A stretch of 8,918 bases of DNA from Actinomycetes bacterium (GTDB taxonomy: Bacteria; Actinomycetota; Actinomycetes; S36-B12; UBA10799): NCBI GenBank assembly GCA_029779995.1, contig JAKOZM010000248.1, forward strand, positions 1 to 8,918, written 5' to 3'. Shown in pieces: positions 7,665 to 8,918 of the stretch. The notes under the pieces were generated by a model that was not told the DNA's origin, did not search any database, and was given only the letters and a program-made list of their open reading frames with translations. Each line of letters begins with the position of its first letter. Position 1 is the stretch's first letter. The position numbers and the translations under genes were made by a program.

Positions 7665-8556
7665 CCTGCCGACCGACCCGCGCTGGCCCCGCGCAGCGGC
7701 CTGGATCGCCGCCGGCACGGCGCGCTGGAGTGGCATCGGTGCCCCTGATCTCGGGCTTGTGGGCGTGGGCACTCATCGGACCTCGATCTCCGCCACCAGC
7801 GCGCACCGGACTCCGGATGCGGTGCGCGGTGCGCTGGCCCGGTACTCCACCTGGAGTGAGTCGCACTCGGTGGAACTGCAGGACCTCTGGGCGGTCGATC
7901 TGGGCGACGTGGTGGAACCTGACGGTCCGGACGGTGAGGCGCGCACCGCGAATCTGGTCAGCGGATGGCAAGGACGCCTGCTGATCGCTCTCGGTGGCGA
8001 CAACTCGTTGACCTATCCCGTGGCAGTCGGCAGTGACGCCGGGGGCCTGGTCACCCTCGACGCCCACCATGACCTGCGCGACGGGATCAGCAATGGATCC
8101 CCCGTGCGCCGATTACTGGAGGCGGGGATGTCGGGATCGCACATTGTGCAGATCGGGCTGTCCGACTTCGCCAACTCGCGGGAGTATTCCAGCCGGGCCC
8201 GGGATGCCGGTATCACCCTCATCACCCGCGAACAGGTTGCTGATCTCGGTATCCGAGTAGTGATGCAGTGGGCGCTCACGATCGCGAGTGCGCAAGGGAT
8301 GCGGGTCCATGTGGATCTTGATGTCGACGTCTGCGACCGGGCCGTCGTGCCCGCCTGTCCGGCCGCTGCGCCAGGTGGTCTGAGCGCTTGGGAGCTGCGG
8401 CAGGCAGCGTACCTGGCTGGCGCCCACCCGAGCGTTGTGAGTGTGGACCTGGCTGAGGTCGACGCCGCCGCGGACAGTGCCGATCAGCGCACCGTGCGAC
8501 TCGTGGCGCTTGCGGTACTCGAGGCCGCAGCAGGCCTGGCCGGCCGGCGGGCATGA
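7657..8556 (+). CDS. hutG: Formimidoylglutamase, arginase/ureohydrolase family
   Basis: The likely reaction is hydrolysis of N-formimino-L-glutamate to L-glutamate and formamide, the last step of the pathway encoded by this operon. The 299-residue protein has the arginase-fold Mn motifs: GGDNS (113-117), DAHHD (135-139) and [11 protein letters not shown] (218-228) with Asp220, Asp222 and a further Asp227; the C-terminal [16 protein letters not shown] (264-279) is the usual last conserved block. Compared with arginase (GGDHS), the first metal ligand His is Asn116. That residue binds the A-site Mn in arginases; Trypanosoma cruzi formiminoglutamase is, as I recall, a precedent with Asn here. The start is set by GGGGAGGAG and overlaps hutI by 8 nt. 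Last gene of the hut operon. Agmatinase or another ureohydrolase would fit the fold, but the context strongly favours formiminoglutamate. Substrate is inferred from context. Confidence 0.87.
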   Translation: MADLPTDPRWPRAAAWIAAGTARWSGIGAPDLGLVGVGTHRTSISATSAHRTPDAVRGALARYSTWSESHSVELQDLWAVDLGDVVEPDGPDGEARTANLVSGWQGRLLIALGGDNSLTYPVAVGSDAGGLVTLDAHHDLRDGISNGSPVRRLLEAGMSGSHIVQIGLSDFANSREYSSRARDAGITLITREQVADLGIRVVMQWALTIASAQGMRVHVDLDVDVCDRAVVPACPAAAPGGLSAWELRQAAYLAGAHPSVVSVDLAEVDAAADSADQRTVRLVALAVLEAAAGLAGRRA

Positions 8557-8675
8557 CCACGCCGCGCTGCCGCCCGCCCAGAGCGCAGCCAACACGGAGC
8601 GAAACGTCGATTGACGGTCGGTTTCCGTTGCAAAATGGCCCCCAGACAACGCCATCCGTAGCAGGTGAGCAGTCG

Positions 8676-8716
8676 TCGGATTGGAAATCGTTCCGAGGCT
8701 TTGCTACCGTTCGGAA
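8676..8716. repeat. Cluster of short inverted repeats over the candidate promoter
   Basis: TCGGA (8676-8680) is inverted as TCCGA (8692-8696); TTCCGA (8691-8696) is inverted as TCGGAA (8711-8716) with a 14-nt spacer; GGAA-N4-TTCC covers 8683-8694. The three elements interlock across the -35 and -10 candidates. They could be half-sites of a regulator operator. Arms are short (4-6 bp) and could be chance. Confidence 0.35.
8681..8710 (+). promoter_or_regulatory. Candidate promoter for the downstream aminotransferase
   Basis: TTGGAA (8681-8686) and TACCGT (8705-8710, TANNNT-type -10) are 18 nt apart, giving a plausible sigma70-like promoter about 33 nt before ATG 8743. A second -10-like TACTGT lies at 8721-8726 without a matching -35. 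The hexamers are imperfect, so this is a suggestion only. Confidence 0.35.
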
Positions 8717-8732
8717 AACCTACTGTCTTTGC

Positions 8733-8738
8733 AGGAGA
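8733..8738 (+). promoter_or_regulatory. Ribosome binding site of the aminotransferase gene
   Basis: AGGAGA lies 4 nt before ATG 8743. It supports this ATG as the start of the open frame that runs off the window. Confidence 0.7.
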
Positions 8739-8742
8739 ACCG

Positions 8743-8918
8743 ATGACTGACGCCTTCCCGCCCAATGATCCTGCCACCCGGCGCACGATCCCCGCTTCCT
8801 CGACGCCTCTCGACGAAGCCCGGGTCGCTGCCCTGATGGAGCGGGAGTGGCAGCGTTTCACCGAGGCCACTCCGGGCTCGGCAGCACATCATGCGCGGGC
8901 CAGCGTGCCCATGCCGCT
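8743..8918 (+). CDS. Probable class III aminotransferase, glutamate-1-semialdehyde-aminomutase-like (5' part only)
   Basis: The frame opens at ATG 8743 after a good AGGAGA and stays open to the window end, giving 58 complete codons beginning MTDAFPPNDPATRRTIP. The helix-like ALMEREWQRFTEATPGSAAH (about 30-49), followed by ARASVPMP, resembles the N-terminal lead-in of PLP-dependent class III aminotransferases of the glutamate-1-semialdehyde type, where a similar segment is followed by a glycine-rich, substrate-facing loop. No catalytic lysine or PLP-binding motif is inside the window, so the call is tentative. The gene lies 186 nt after hutG on the same strand with its own candidate promoter, so it is probably a separate transcription unit, though read-through from hut is possible because no terminator is seen. 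Whether it has a role in glutamate or histidine metabolism cannot be told. Confidence 0.55.
   Translation, partial: MTDAFPPNDPATRRTIPASSTPLDEARVAALMEREWQRFTEATPGSAAHHARASVPMP

Larger units (their letters stand above)
8557..8742. other. Intergenic region between hutG and the aminotransferase gene
   Basis: These 186 nt contain no credible gene. Just after hutG there is only a short 5-bp stem (GCGCT 8564-8568 with AGCGC 8582-8586) without a following T tract, so I see no intrinsic terminator for the hut operon. The 3' part holds a candidate promoter, small inverted repeats and the ribosome binding site of the next gene. Confidence 0.6.

Noticed and set aside
6411..7772. Minus-strand open frame of 453 codons opposite hutI
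   Set aside because: Antisense shadow of hutI with low-complexity composition and no recognisable motif.
8561..8589. Hairpin after hutG as a terminator
   Set aside because: The stem is only 5 bp with a long loop, and no T tract follows, so it does not meet the pattern of an intrinsic terminator.
8611..8639. TTGACG at 8611 as the -35 of the aminotransferase promoter
   Set aside because: No TANNNT-type element lies at 16-19 nt; the nearest AT-rich hexamer, CAAAAT, is only 14 nt away.

Overview
The window looks like chromosomal DNA of a high-GC actinobacterium. Third codon positions are strongly G/C, several genes start with GTG, genes are tightly packed, and the histidine-degradation proteins have Streptomyces-like motifs ([14 protein letters not shown] in HutH, HANQL in HutI). 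I cannot name a genus. I see no RNA gene, insertion sequence, CRISPR array, integrase, phage gene or clear composition break.

Layout. Positions 1-3163 hold three minus-strand genes, transcribed in the order MoxR-type AAA+ ATPase (3163-2210), DUF58 protein (2208-1000), then a polytopic membrane protein (1003 to the window edge) that best fits the N-terminal part of a TgpA/DUF3488 transglutaminase-like protein. They are separated by 1 nt and by a 4-nt ATGA overlap, so they form one operon. This MoxR-DUF58-transglutaminase trio is widespread in bacteria and of poorly defined function; it is usually linked to envelope or protein-complex maturation.

Positions 3164-3294 form a divergent intergenic region. 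From 3295 to 8556 on the plus strand lies a compact histidine utilisation operon, hutH-hutU-hutI-hutG. The four enzymes form a complete route: histidine to urocanate plus ammonia (HutH), to imidazolonepropionate (HutU), to N-formimino-L-glutamate (HutI), and to glutamate plus formamide (the arginase-fold HutG). No hutF deiminase, regulator or transporter is present in the window. Junctions are 10 nt, 1 nt and an 8-nt overlap, which suggests translational coupling.

A further plus-strand gene starts at 8743 after a 186-nt gap and runs off the window; its first 58 residues suggest a class III (glutamate-1-semialdehyde-like) aminotransferase. A candidate promoter and a cluster of small inverted repeats lie before it.

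Most of this is ordinary metabolism and I do not see a new system. The points most worth checking are an Asn in place of the usual Mn-binding His in HutG, a likely leaderless GTG start for hutH, a HANQL motif in the HutI active site, and the operator-like repeats before the aminotransferase.
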